Shown here one piece after another: positions 25,747 through 34,594 of a stretch of 64,000 nucleotides of DNA. Position numbers and translations under genes: made by a program. The notes under the pieces are model-generated. The model was not told the DNA's origin. It was given only the letters and a program-made list of their open reading frames with translations, and did not search any database. The stretch covers positions 62,001 through 126,000 of the forward strand of contig CAWAZY010000006.1 in assembly GCA_963786675.1 (NCBI GenBank). The letters run 5' to 3'. Within the stretch, counting starts at the first letter, position 1; each line of letters begins with the position of its first letter. This stretch comes from JAGVSR01 sp963786675. Its GTDB lineage: Bacteria; Pseudomonadota; Alphaproteobacteria; Rhizobiales; Hyphomicrobiaceae.

Positions 25747-26631
25747 TCAGCGGGAAACAGCAACATCATTGATGGACCAATCATAATCGTGATCGGCAAT
25801 CTCCCTCACCGTGTCCAGTTTCGCCTTGAGCGGCGCACCAGCATAGCGGCGCAGATGATCGATCACACCCGAGTCTGTGCCACCGAAATCGGCCTGAAAC
25901 CAGGAATAGATTGACGAGACGACAAGTCCATCGCCGGTGATGCGCGCACCACGCGGATGATTGACGAAGGCGCGCGCGGCCTCATCCAGCTGACTTTCCA
26001 GCGTCGCGCCGGTGAAGGCGCGCGAGCCGATGTTCGGGCAACCGATCGATGCACAATTGACAGCGTAGTGAACCCGGGGATCCTTGAAGACCGGCCGCAG
26101 AATTCCATGCTCGATATCGTCGAGGCTCAAAGCCTCGCCGCCAACCTTGACGACCTTCGCCTTCCACGGCCCACCCGTAACGGCCGCCAGCAGCCCGCCG
26201 CCCAGCGAGATGTCCTTGATCGAAGCCACGGGATAATGCTCGAGCACGATGTCGAGCGTCTTGGCGTTATAGAGATTGGCCCAGAACGCGAATTGCTCGG
26301 GCCTGTCCAGCGTGCCCACATTCACGTTTTGCAGGCTGGCCAAGTACGTCTTGAGCTCGGCATGGCCTTCGGACTTGAAGCGGCCGTAGTCGACGCGTGC
26401 AACACCATCGGCCGGAAGCGTGACGTAGGCTTGTAGGAGCCGGTCCAAGACGCCGTGGTCGATCATAGCATCCGATCCGGCCGAAAAGGCCTTGAAGGCT
26501 TCCGCCGGTGTGCGGGCATCGGCGGGCGTCACGAAACCCGCCAGAACCGCAAGACCCACGCCGGCGAGGGCGCCAAGACCCCGGAAAGAGCGCCAAGCGA
26601 GATTGGTCGCATCAGCAATACGAGTGGTCAT
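25747..26631 (-). CDS. DUF547 family exported protein
   Basis: This protein has 294 residues from the ATG at 26631 (AAGGA 8 nt upstream). An N-terminal hydrophobic stretch (about residues 18-36, ending PADA) suggests export to the periplasm. The DUF547 pattern is clear: FWANLYNAKTLDIVLEHYP, DIEHGILRPVFKDPRVHYAV, then NCASIGCPNI with two conserved cysteines, and RAFVNHPRGARI. The family has no defined activity. It is the first gene of a three-gene operon (39 bp before TVP38), an arrangement I recall from other proteobacteria, suggesting a membrane redox role. Confidence 0.88.
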   Translation of the reverse strand: MTTRIADATNLAWRSFRGLGALAGVGLAVLAGFVTPADARTPAEAFKAFSAGSDAMIDHGVLDRLLQAYVTLPADGVARVDYGRFKSEGHAELKTYLASLQNVNVGTLDRPEQFAFWANLYNAKTLDIVLEHYPVASIKDISLGGGLLAAVTGGPWKAKVVKVGGEALSLDDIEHGILRPVFKDPRVHYAVNCASIGCPNIGSRAFTGATLESQLDEAARAFVNHPRGARITGDGLVVSSIYSWFQADFGGTDSGVIDHLRRYAGAPLKAKLDTVREIADHDYDWSINDVAVSR

Positions 26632-26745
26632 GTTCCAGTCCTTGGTTGCTCTTTGATATTGCCTAAGACTACGCGGCAAAGGCTGCAGGGTTTCGCGTAA
26701 GCTTCATCGATGGCGGGAAGCGGGGCAACCGCGACCGTCATGGCG

Positions 26746-26774
26746 TTGACTTGGCGGACTCTGCCGCATATAGA
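26746..26774 (+). promoter_or_regulatory. Sigma-70 type promoter of the rpmH-rnpA operon
   Basis: TTGACT (26746-26751) and TATAGA (26769-26774) are separated by 17 bases. They lie about 170 bp upstream of rpmH in a 313-base gap (26632-26944) that holds no gene. I saw no cluster of DnaA boxes. Confidence 0.65.
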
Positions 26775-26944
26775 GTGGCAACTTCCAATCCAGTCGGACT
26801 TGGTCGGTGCGCGGCATCATAGCTGCAGCCTGCTGAGCCCTTTCTGGTAACCTAATGAATTCGCAGTCATAAATCGCCCCTGCGCGCGGCCGTGTTAAAT
26901 CCGGCTGCTGCTGCCTCGGGTGGACTTTCGGGACGGAGTGTATC

Positions 26945-27079
26945 GTGAAGCGCACCTATCAACCCAGCAAGCTCGTGCGCAAGCGCCGGCATGGCTTCCG
27001 CAAGCGCATGGAAACCCCTGGCGGTGTCCGGGTGCTCGCGCGCCGCCGCGCCAAGGGCCGTAAGCGCCTCTCGGCCTGA
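26945..27079 (+). CDS. rpmH: 50S ribosomal protein L34
   Basis: This is a 44-residue, strongly basic protein of the large ribosomal subunit. The sequence opens VKRTYQPSKLVRKRRHGFR and ends with an RRRAKGRKRLSA stretch, the universal L34 pattern at exactly the usual length. The start codon is GTG, preceded by a GGAG about 6 bases upstream. rnpA follows 37 bp downstream, the nearly universal rpmH-rnpA order. Confidence 0.97.
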   Translation: MKRTYQPSKLVRKRRHGFRKRMETPGGVRVLARRRAKGRKRLSA

Positions 27080-27116
27080 CGTTTTCCGGCCAGGACCGGA
27101 CGTCGTCCCGCCGGCA

Positions 27117-27536
27117 ATGGGCCCAGCGTGGGGTGGAGCCTTGAAACTCACCACCCTCAAAAAGCGATCTGAATTCCTGCGATTGAGGGGCGGGGCCCGG
27201 TGCCCGACGCCCCCTTTTGTATTGGAAACGCGGGTTCGTGGTGATGCCGCCGCCAAGGATGCCCCGCCACGCTTCGGCTTTACGGTGACCAAGGCGATGG
27301 GCTGCGCGGTCATTCGCAATCGCATACGCCGCCGCCTCAAGGCGGCCGTCACCGCCGTCGCGGGCAGCGCAGCCCAGCCCGGACACGACTATGTCATCAT
27401 CGCCCGCAAGGCGGCGCTCGATATCCCCTTTGCAGACTTGAAGAAAGACCTTGAACGCGCGTTCCATCGCGTGCATCACGCCCGCACGGAAGCGGCAGCC
27501 GCGCCACCGCGACGGCCGCCCAAAATGCGACAGTGA
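27117..27536 (+). CDS. rnpA: Ribonuclease P protein component
   Basis: This small basic protein binds the RNase P RNA and helps remove 5' leaders from pre-tRNA. The RNR signature is clear: RFGFTVTKAMGCAVIRNRIR followed by RRLKAAV, with LKKRSEFLRLRGG at the N-terminus and DYVIIARKAAL later. Two starts are possible: the ATG at 27117 (139 residues) or a TTG at 27141 that would give the common MKLTTLKKR start. The C-terminus has a short Ala/Pro/Arg extension. It lies between rpmH and yidC; yidD, often found here, is absent. Confidence 0.93.
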   Translation: MGPAWGGALKLTTLKKRSEFLRLRGGARCPTPPFVLETRVRGDAAAKDAPPRFGFTVTKAMGCAVIRNRIRRRLKAAVTAVAGSAAQPGHDYVIIARKAALDIPFADLKKDLERAFHRVHHARTEAAAAPPRRPPKMRQ

Positions 27537-27636
27537 CCCCGTGTCTCGTTTGCCCCGCAGTGACTTATGTGAGAGGCAGAACGTTGCGTTTCTGAATTTT
27601 CCACGCGCAGCATGCGCGCGCCGAACCGAGGCCCCT

Positions 27637-29502
27637 ATGCAGAGCAAGCCGCCCGATAATCAGTCGAACGTACTCATCGCCATCGTTCTCTCGATGGCCG
27701 TGATGCTGGGCTGGAGCTACTTCTTTGCAGGGCCGCAGATGAAAGCCGAGCAAGAGCGGCTCGCCAAGCAGCAAGCCACGGCGAACCCATCGGCCACGCC
27801 GGGTGCCTCCACAGCGGGCGGCGGCACGCAGCCCGGAACACCGGCGGCGGCCGCCGCGTCACCGGACACGCAGGCGGGGCCTGCTCCGGCCATCACACGC
27901 GAAGCAGGACTGGCCGCTTCGCCGCGCGTCAACATCGAGACGCCCTCACTCAAGGGCTCGATCGCTTTGAAGGGCGGCGTCATCGACGATCTGTCGCTCG
28001 TGAAGCATCATGAAACGGTCGATCCGACGAGCCCCAACATTATTCTGTTCGCGCCCCGCTCGATCAACGGCGGCTACTTCGCCCGCTTCGGCTGGGATGC
28101 CGTCGGCACGGCCGTCAAGGTACCCAACGCCGAGAGCTTGTGGTCGGCGAAATCGACAGGCGCGTTGACGCCCGACACACCCGCGGTTCTCGAATGGGAC
28201 AATGGCGCGGGACTTCTGTTCCGCCGAACCATCGGCGTCGACAAAGACTACATGTTCACGATCAAGGATGAGGTCGAGAACAAGGGGACCGGCGACGTGG
28301 CATTGACGCCGTACGCGCGGATCTTCCGGTTTGGCGCGCCCAAGGTTCCCTCGGTCTGGATTCAGCACGAAGGATTGCTTGGCGTCCCCGGCGACGCTGG
28401 CCTTCAGGAAATCACGTTTGCCGATGCCGTGGCCGAGCCCGCGCCGAAAATCTTCTCCGGAAAGACCGGCGGGTGGGTTGGCATTACCGACAAGTACTGG
28501 GCATCGGCCCTCATCCCCGACCAGAAGGCACGCTACACGGCTACGCTTCAGGGTGAAGCCCAGATGTCGGCGGCCCAACCTCCGATCTTCCTGGCGGAGA
28601 CAACCGTGGAGCCTTCCGTTGTCCCCTCCGGCGGTCTCGCTTCGGTCCAAACGTACCTCTACGCGGGTGCAAAGAACGCCAACATCATCGAGAACTACGG
28701 CGAAACGCTTGGCATTGAAAAGTTCGATCTCATGATCGACTGGGGCTGGTTCTACTTCCTGACCAAGCCCATGAATCATGCCCTGACCTGGCTGTACGGC
28801 CTCATCGGCAACTTCGGTTTCGCCATTCTGGCGCTAACCGTGATCGTGAAGCTGATCTTCTATCCACTCGCCAACAAATCCTACGTGTCGATGGCGCGGA
28901 TGAAGAAGCTGCAGCCGCAGATGGAATTTTTGAAGGAGCGCTTCAAGGACGACAAGCCACGCATGCAGCAGGAGCTCATGGAGCTCTACAAGAAGGAAAA
29001 GATCAATCCAGCCGCGGGCTGCCTGCCTATCCTCGTCCAGATTCCCGTCTTCTTCGCACTCTACAAGGTGCTCTACACGTCGATCGATATGCGCCACGCG
29101 CCGTTCGTCGGCTGGATCCAGGATCTGTCCGCGCCCGATCCGACATCCATCTTCAACCTTTTCGGTCTGCTGCCGTTTGCGGTGCCGGAGTTCCTCCAGA
29201 TCGGCGTTTGGCCCATCATCATGGGCGTCACGATGTGGGTCCAGATGCAGCTCAATCCGCCGCAGCCCGATCCGGTGCAGCAGCAGATCTTTAGCTGGAT
29301 GCCGCTGATGTTCACGTTCCTGCTCGGTACGTTCCCAGCTGGACTGGTGATCTACTGGGCCTGGAACAACGTGCTGTCGATCATCCAGCAGTGGTACATC
29401 TCCGTGCAGCAGGGTGTGGAAATTCATCTGGGCGCGAACATCAAACGGACCTTCGGTCCACTCTTGCGGCTCTTCACCAAGAGCGGCGAGACGAAGGGAT
29501 GA
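27637..29502 (+). CDS. yidC: Membrane protein insertase YidC
   Basis: This insertase places proteins into the inner membrane alone or with SecYEG. It has 621 residues from the ATG at 27637 (GAGG upstream). An N-terminal anchor (NVLIAIVLSMAVMLGWSYFF) precedes a Pro/Ala-rich linker and the large periplasmic domain (about 95-375). The conserved five-helix core begins at WGWFYFLTKPMNHALTWLYG. It includes the PLANKSYVSMARMKKLQPQM region, the helical hairpin, PAAGCLPILVQIPVFFALYK and the final GLVIYWAWNNVLSIIQQ. It is translationally coupled to engB through an ATGA overlap. Confidence 0.97.
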   Translation: MQSKPPDNQSNVLIAIVLSMAVMLGWSYFFAGPQMKAEQERLAKQQATANPSATPGASTAGGGTQPGTPAAAAASPDTQAGPAPAITREAGLAASPRVNIETPSLKGSIALKGGVIDDLSLVKHHETVDPTSPNIILFAPRSINGGYFARFGWDAVGTAVKVPNAESLWSAKSTGALTPDTPAVLEWDNGAGLLFRRTIGVDKDYMFTIKDEVENKGTGDVALTPYARIFRFGAPKVPSVWIQHEGLLGVPGDAGLQEITFADAVAEPAPKIFSGKTGGWVGITDKYWASALIPDQKARYTATLQGEAQMSAAQPPIFLAETTVEPSVVPSGGLASVQTYLYAGAKNANIIENYGETLGIEKFDLMIDWGWFYFLTKPMNHALTWLYGLIGNFGFAILALTVIVKLIFYPLANKSYVSMARMKKLQPQMEFLKERFKDDKPRMQQELMELYKKEKINPAAGCLPILVQIPVFFALYKVLYTSIDMRHAPFVGWIQDLSAPDPTSIFNLFGLLPFAVPEFLQIGVWPIIMGVTMWVQMQLNPPQPDPVQQQIFSWMPLMFTFLLGTFPAGLVIYWAWNNVLSIIQQWYISVQQGVEIHLGANIKRTFGPLLRLFTKSGETKG

Positions 29503-30158
29503 CCACCAACGACCCGCTGGCCTTCACTCCGGACGACCTTGAGGCCGGCAAATCCCTGTTCGAACAGCCTTGGTCGTTCGTAAAGGGCGTCGTGGAGTTG
29601 GAGCATCTGCCGCCCGGCGGGCCGGTGGAGATTGCGTTTGCCGGGCGTTCGAACGTCGGCAAGTCGAGCCTCATCAATGCGCTCGTCCGCCAGCATGGTC
29701 TGGCGCGCACGTCCAAGACACCCGGGCGCACGCAGGAACTGAACTTCTTCGAACCCCTTGAGCGCAGCCTCTATCTGGTGGATATGCCCGGCTACGGTTT
29801 CGCCGAAGCCCCCAAGGACAAGGTCGAAGCGTGGACGCGGCTCGTGAAGGACTATCTCGCCGGACGGCAGCGCCTCGCCCGCGTATTCCTGCTCATCGAT
29901 GCGCGGCACGGCATCAAATCCGTCGATGACGGCATCATGAAGCTGCTCGACGAGGCCGCCGTTTCGTATCAGGTCGTTTTGACGAAAGCCGACAAGATCA
30001 AGCCGACGGCGCTTGCCGTTCTGGCGGCGAAGACATCGGCGATTCTCGCCAAGCACACCGCCGCGTACCCCTACGTCATTGCCACGTCATCCGAGACCGG
30101 CATGGGCATCGGCGACTTGCGCGCGCAGGCAGCCCTGGTTGCCCGCGAGCACGCGTGA
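29499..30158 (+). CDS. engB: Ribosome biogenesis GTPase EngB (YihA/YsxC)
   Basis: This GTPase of 219 residues acts in 50S subunit assembly. G1 is AGRSNVGKSSL, the switch region has SKTPGRTQELNFF, G3 is DMPGYGFAEAP and G4 is LTKADKIK. The length is typical. The start overlaps the yidC stop by 4 bases. The gene is convergent with the Clp-N protein gene, 10 bp apart, so transcription of the two runs head-on. Confidence 0.96.
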   Translation: MTTNDPLAFTPDDLEAGKSLFEQPWSFVKGVVELEHLPPGGPVEIAFAGRSNVGKSSLINALVRQHGLARTSKTPGRTQELNFFEPLERSLYLVDMPGYGFAEAPKDKVEAWTRLVKDYLAGRQRLARVFLLIDARHGIKSVDDGIMKLLDEAAVSYQVVLTKADKIKPTALAVLAAKTSAILAKHTAAYPYVIATSSETGMGIGDLRAQAALVAREHA

Positions 30159-30168
30159 GCGGCGGCGG

Positions 30169-31968
30169 TCAACTTCCCGAAATTTGTTTCACGATGGAAA
30201 CCAGCGGCGCAAAAAGCCCTTCGCCGAACTGCGCCAGAACACCGCCCACCACAGCGGCCGTCATCCAGCCGGCCAGCCGCACGGCCGTCTGGGCGTAATT
30301 TACGCCGACCTTCACATCGATGACTTGATCGGGGAGCGCCGTTTCGGCGGCCAGTCCATCGGCGCCCACGGTGCGCGCCGAGATCAGAAGCTGCAATCGC
30401 TTCTTGCCCCGCTCCCGCGGCGTCACGGTCCAACGCCAGCTGGCGAAATCGTCGGCCATGAGCCCCAGTACGTTCTCGATCCACTGCGTCTCGGGCGACG
30501 ATGTCTCAATCCAGAATCCGCCCTCGGGCGCGCGCAGACGCACCGACATCGCCTTGGTCACCGTGACTTCGTGCCGGTACACGGCGCCGCCGCCCTGCAG
30601 TCCTTCCGCGATGGCCTTCACATCGCTGCGCGCCACGCGCGCTTCGACCACGAGCGGTATTCCGACACGCATCCGGCGCGGAATGTTTTCAACCAGTTGA
30701 CCGGAGGCCACCCGCACCGTGCCCGTGGGACCGGCCTGCCGCTGACGCATGGGCGGCCCACCGCGTGGATCGCCACTCGCCTGTGGTGCTGTGCCGGGTT
30801 GAGACTGGTTCTGTGGCGGACCGGTACGTTGCGTTGGAGGAACGCCGGCTGGAGGACCGCCCTGGGGAAGATTGAACGGCGGTGGCGCGCCCGCGCCGGT
30901 GGGGCGGGACGGTGGCCCGCCAAATCCGGGGGGCGGCCCCGTGCGTGGACCCTGGCCCGCACCCTGACCGGGAAGCGGTTGCTGTGGTGGGCCCGTCCGC
31001 TGGGGCGGCATAGAATTGGGAGCCGGGAGATTGCCCGGCTGTGGCGGCCAGTTGGGCCGCATCGGATCTTGAGCCGGCGGAATGGGCTGAGGTGCCGGTG
31101 CGCGCTGCATGGGCGGCGGACCAGCCGGGGCTTGGGATGGCGCCTGCGCAGGGAGTTGCGATGGTGCCTGCGAGGGTCCTGGACCCGGCTGCCATTGCGG
31201 CTCCAGCGGCGACCGCCGCGGTCCATCCGTAAAGAGAGGCGGGCGCGACTCAGCCGCAGGCGAAGGCTGCGTTTGCGGTGGCCCGGTGCGCGCAGCGGGT
31301 TGCGGCATCGCAGACCCGAACGCATCGGCCGTCTCCGGCCGCACAGCCTGTTCCGGTTGCGCCGGAGGCGGTGCTGGCCGCTGATCCTGGACGGTTGCCG
31401 GCGGTGTGGGTGGTGCCGTGCGCGATTGCACGCGCTCCCGGGCTCCCGCGAGAAGATCTTCTGTCGAGCCGTGTTCACCGCGTGGCGGTGCCGCCCCGTT
31501 GGATGCGGGCGGACGCGCAGCCTCCCCGGCAGGACGCTCGGCCGGTGCGCTGGCCCGCTGCAAGGCCTTAATTGCTTGTTCGAACGTCAGGCCCTGGGCC
31601 CTGAGAAGATGCGCCGCCGTGCTCTTGCCGTCGCCGACGATGGCCGCAAGTACGATAGCGCCGTTGATCTCGCTTCGCCGTCCCTGGCGCGCGGCAGCAG
31701 CCGCGGCTTCAAGTATGCGGCGAAGATCCTTGGAAATGAGGACTTGGGCGGAGGCGTCCGGCGCGCGCCGATCCTCGATCCGGCCGATCTGAATGGAAAC
31801 TTCCGCCGCCAGCTTCGCCAGATCGACCTGGCTCGAAAGCAGGACACCGGCTGCATCGACATCCTCCGCCAGCGCCAGCAGAAGATGTTCGAGCGTCACT
31901 TCGGGGTGGGCTTGCGCGTCGGCATAGCTCGCCGCACGCGCCAACGTCGCCGCAAGGTGCTGCGACAT
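30169..31968 (-). CDS. Clp-N-domain protein with long proline-rich linker and C-terminal membrane anchor; no ATPase
   Basis: This is a 599-residue protein of unusual layout. Residues about 1-140 form a double Clp N repeat (ASYADAQAHPEVTLEHLLLA, then RRSEINGAIVLAAIVGDG and LLRAQGLTFEQAIKAL), the adaptor/substrate-docking fold of ClpA/ClpB/ClpC. About residues 145-410 are almost entirely Pro, Gln, Gly and Ala, with the unit RTGPP repeated. Then comes a compact beta-rich domain (GTVRVASGQLVENIPRRM, MSVRLRAPEGGFWIE, ASWRWTVTPRERGKKRL), and a final hydrophobic helix (AGWMTAAVVGGVLAQFG). No Walker motif is present. I chose the ATG at 31968 (GGGGCGGA upstream); a GTG at 32022 or ATGs near 31998 are alternatives. 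The function is unknown; the N-domain suggests binding of proteins or peptides at the membrane. Confidence 0.75.
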   Translation of the reverse strand: MSQHLAATLARAASYADAQAHPEVTLEHLLLALAEDVDAAGVLLSSQVDLAKLAAEVSIQIGRIEDRRAPDASAQVLISKDLRRILEAAAAAARQGRRSEINGAIVLAAIVGDGKSTAAHLLRAQGLTFEQAIKALQRASAPAERPAGEAARPPASNGAAPPRGEHGSTEDLLAGARERVQSRTAPPTPPATVQDQRPAPPPAQPEQAVRPETADAFGSAMPQPAARTGPPQTQPSPAAESRPPLFTDGPRRSPLEPQWQPGPGPSQAPSQLPAQAPSQAPAGPPPMQRAPAPQPIPPAQDPMRPNWPPQPGNLPAPNSMPPQRTGPPQQPLPGQGAGQGPRTGPPPGFGGPPSRPTGAGAPPPFNLPQGGPPAGVPPTQRTGPPQNQSQPGTAPQASGDPRGGPPMRQRQAGPTGTVRVASGQLVENIPRRMRVGIPLVVEARVARSDVKAIAEGLQGGGAVYRHEVTVTKAMSVRLRAPEGGFWIETSSPETQWIENVLGLMADDFASWRWTVTPRERGKKRLQLLISARTVGADGLAAETALPDQVIDVKVGVNYAQTAVRLAGWMTAAVVGGVLAQFGEGLFAPLVSIVKQISGS

Positions 31969-32171
31969 CGGTATCCGCCCCAGGTCATCGACCATCATGC
32001 ACAAAAATCCGCCCTGCGGCACCGGACCGGCATCCGCCCGCCCAAATCCGTGCCGTAGCCTTTAACCACTATCTCGCGATAGAACGTGATCCGCCCCAGG
32101 CGGGCAAGCCGCCAAACCGTATCAACGCCCACTTTTACCGCTTCATAGCGGCCGATTGTGAGGGAATTCCG

Positions 32172-32199
32172 TTGAGACCTTCGCCCGTCGCGCTATATA
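32172..32199 (+). promoter_or_regulatory. Predicted promoter upstream of argB
   Basis: TTGAGA (32172-32177) and TATATA (32194-32199) are 16 bases apart in the gap between the divergent Clp-N gene and argB. They lie about 100 bp before the argB start. Confidence 0.5.
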
Positions 32200-32300
32200 G
32201 CTCGGCCTGCCGCTACAAGTTGACCGGCTAATCTGCGTCCACCAAGGACTTAGCCGTATTTGCCTCTTCCAAACACCGCAAAAGGGCACCTGTAACTCCA

Positions 32301-33254
32301 ATGACCAAGGCTGGCGACACCACCTCTCCCGCAGGGACCCCTGAGACGGCGCGCATCACGGCGCATGTGCAGGCGCGGATCCTTGCCGAAGCGCTGCCCA
32401 ACATGCTGCGCTACGACGAGCAGACGGTGGTCATCAAATTCGGCGGCCACGCCATGGGCGATACCGCGCTGGCCGACGCATTCGCGCAGGACATCGTCTA
32501 CCTGAAACAATCCGGCGTGAACCCCATCGTCGTGCACGGTGGCGGACCCCAGATCGCGGAGATGCTGAAGCGTCACGACATCAAGTCGGATTTCGTCAAC
32601 GGCCTGCGCGTGACCGACAAGGCGACCGTCGAGATCGTCGAGATGGTGCTTGCCGGCGCCATCAACAAGGAGATCGTGTCCGCCATCAATCGGCAGGGTG
32701 GCAAAGCGGTCGGTATCTGCGGCAAGGATGCCAACTTGATGATCGCGCGCAAGATCACCGAAATGCCGGACCCCAAGACGGGTGTCGTCACCAAGGTCGA
32801 CCTGGGCTTCGTCGGCGATCCCCTCCAGGTCAATCCGCACATCGTCGACGTCATCGCGCAATCCGATCTGATCCCGGTCATCGCCCCGATCGGCGTGTCG
32901 CGCGAGGGGGAAACCTTGAATATCAATGCCGACAGTTTCGCTTCGGCGCTGGCGGCGCGCATGAAGGCCAAGCGCCTCTTGCTGCTCACCGATGTGGCGG
33001 GCGTGCTCGACCAATCAGGCAAGTTGATCGAAGACCTGACTGTCGAGGAAGCCAACGAACTCATTCGCAATGGCACGATCAGCGGCGGCATGATCCCGAA
33101 GATCGAAGGGTGCATCGAAGTGGTCGAGGCCGGCGTCGAAGCTGTCGTGATCATCAACGGCAAGGTTCCGCATTGTGTTCTGCTGGAGTTGCTGACCGAT
33201 CACGGCGCTGGCACGCTCGTCGGCCGCCGCAAGCCGAAGCAGAAGCAGGCCTAA
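32301..33254 (+). CDS. argB: Acetylglutamate kinase
   Basis: This is the second enzyme of arginine biosynthesis, phosphorylating N-acetyl-L-glutamate. It has 317 residues, with an N-terminal helix (VQARILAEALPNML) typical of the hexameric, arginine-inhibited type. Core motifs are VVIKFGGHAMGD, IVVHGGGPQI, the NINADSFASALAARM stretch, LLLTDVAGVL, and ISGGMIPKIEGC near the C-terminus. The ribosome-binding site is weak. The stop overlaps the start of the HAD phosphatase gene by one base. engB and yidC upstream are a conserved neighbourhood in alphaproteobacteria. Confidence 0.97.
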   Translation: MTKAGDTTSPAGTPETARITAHVQARILAEALPNMLRYDEQTVVIKFGGHAMGDTALADAFAQDIVYLKQSGVNPIVVHGGGPQIAEMLKRHDIKSDFVNGLRVTDKATVEIVEMVLAGAINKEIVSAINRQGGKAVGICGKDANLMIARKITEMPDPKTGVVTKVDLGFVGDPLQVNPHIVDVIAQSDLIPVIAPIGVSREGETLNINADSFASALAARMKAKRLLLLTDVAGVLDQSGKLIEDLTVEEANELIRNGTISGGMIPKIEGCIEVVEAGVEAVVIINGKVPHCVLLELLTDHGAGTLVGRRKPKQKQA

Positions 33255-34007
33255 TGGCGGCTATTCAAAAACCGGCGCACGTCGACAGGCTGCGCGACGC
33301 CGCCGCATCGCCCGAAGCTCTGGCGCACCGCGACGTCTGGATTTTCGATCTCGACAACACGCTCTATCCCGCTGAATGCAATCTCTTTGCCCAGGTGGAT
33401 CAGCGCATGGGCGAATTTATCGCCCGACAACTGGGCGTGCCGTTCGCCTACGCGCGCCACCTCCAGAAGAGCTATTACCGGCAATTTGGCACGACGCTGG
33501 CCGGCCTGATGCGCGTCCATCGTATGGCGCCCGAACCGTTCCTTGAGTACGTCCACGACATCGACGTGTCAGTCGTGCCCCAAGCGCCGGACTTGCGCGC
33601 GGCCATCGACACCCTACCCGGCCGCAAACTGATCTTCACCAACGGCTCGCGGCGGCACGCCGAACGCGTCGCGGAGCAGCTCGGCGTGCTCGACCTGTTC
33701 GAGGGCATTTCGGATATCGCCTCGTGCGGGTTCGAACCCAAGCCTTCGGCGGCGGCATTCGATGCCATGATCCGCCATCACGGCGTGGATGGACAGCGCG
33801 CGGCGATGTTCGAGGATATGCCGCAGAATCTCGGCAGTGCCACATACGCTCGGCATGGGCACCGTGCTGGTGCATTCGAGCTACGACGATCACCCGATCC
33901 ACCGCGACATGCGAGCCTGGCCGAGCCTGCCCGCGCATGTGCATCACTTCACCGACGATCTGACCGCATTCCTGCGATCGATCGCCAGTGAGAAGACGCA
34001 GACGTAG
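33254..34007 (+). CDS. HAD-family pyrimidine 5'-nucleotidase-like phosphatase, broken by one extra base near 33833
   Basis: This is a haloacid dehalogenase-type phosphatase of the pyrimidine 5'-nucleotidase group, 250 residues once corrected. Motif I is FDLDNTLYP, motif II FTNGS (about residue 125), and the motif III/IV region has GFEPKPSAAAFD and FEDMPQNL. There GG at 33833-33834 has one base too many. Removing it continues as AVPHTLGMGTVLVHS and ends DDLTAFLRSI at 34007, the normal end of the family. It is coupled to argB by a one-base overlap, a pair widely conserved in alphaproteobacteria. The break is probably a sequencing error. Confidence 0.87.
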
Positions 34008-34027
34008 GGACTAATGCGCGGCGCGTG

Positions 34028-34501
34028 CTACCGGGCTAGCCGGAAGCTTGCCGTGGCTCCCGCCGGGCTGGAGATCAATACGCTCTGCGAGTTCCCGCTG
34101 ACGGTTACGGTGACGGTTCCGTCGACCTTGTATTCCGCATTGTAGAAGCTGCCGGAAAACTGGTTGCCGCCGACATAGGTGAGCAACGCCGTCTGCTCGA
34201 CCTTGCCGGAAGCGCTCGCGCACCGGGCATTGACCAGATATTTGTCTTCGCCGCGCCTCTTGAAGTTTGCGCGGCAGCGGGCGGCTTCCTTGGCGCCCGA
34301 TGGGAACTTGACCGAACCGCTCCCGGCCCAGGCGCCATCAAGGGCGATCGGCCCGGCCATCGCCGCGCCGCCAAAGCTGCCCGCCATGGCCGCTGCCATC
34401 AGGCCCGCGACCGCGGCCCCAGCCAGCAACCGGCGGGGCGCTGGCGCCTTTAAGGCATTGAAAAAACGAGTACTATCAACGAGAGCTATTCTCTTCGACA
34501 T
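34028..34501 (-). CDS. Small exported protein of unknown function
   Basis: This is a 157-residue protein. A hydrophobic Ala/Gly-rich stretch (about 25-50, ending AAMA-GP) is a probable signal peptide with an unusually long basic leader. The mature part is a beta-rich domain of about 105 residues: LDGAWAGSGSVKFPSG, a cysteine pair in RCRANF and ARCASASG, YVGGNQFSGSFYNAEY and GTVTVTVSG. The alternating pattern looks like a small beta-barrel, with the two cysteines probably forming a disulfide in the periplasm. I recognise the general type from alphaproteobacteria but no function. It is convergent with the HAD phosphatase. Confidence 0.75.
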   Translation of the reverse strand: MSKRIALVDSTRFFNALKAPAPRRLLAGAAVAGLMAAAMAGSFGGAAMAGPIALDGAWAGSGSVKFPSGAKEAARCRANFKRRGEDKYLVNARCASASGKVEQTALLTYVGGNQFSGSFYNAEYKVDGTVTVTVSGNSQSVLISSPAGATASFRLAR

Positions 34502-34594
34502 TGCTAGTCCCCCTAGTCCGCGCTCATGTCTGCCGAACCGCGCGGACGCCCTTATATCAGGTCTTCATAAACTGCGCAGCGGCGCGGCGGCCAC

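Noticed and set aside
26632..26944. Chromosome replication origin upstream of rpmH
   Set aside because: rpmH lies next to oriC in some bacteria, but I see no dnaA gene and no cluster of DnaA boxes here; alphaproteobacterial origins usually lie elsewhere.
30013..32058. A 681-codon plus-strand frame opposite the Clp-N protein gene
   Set aside because: It is dominated by Arg, Trp, Gly and Leu from the complement of the proline-rich coding sequence, has no domain pattern, and overlaps engB; the minus-strand frame has a real Clp N domain.
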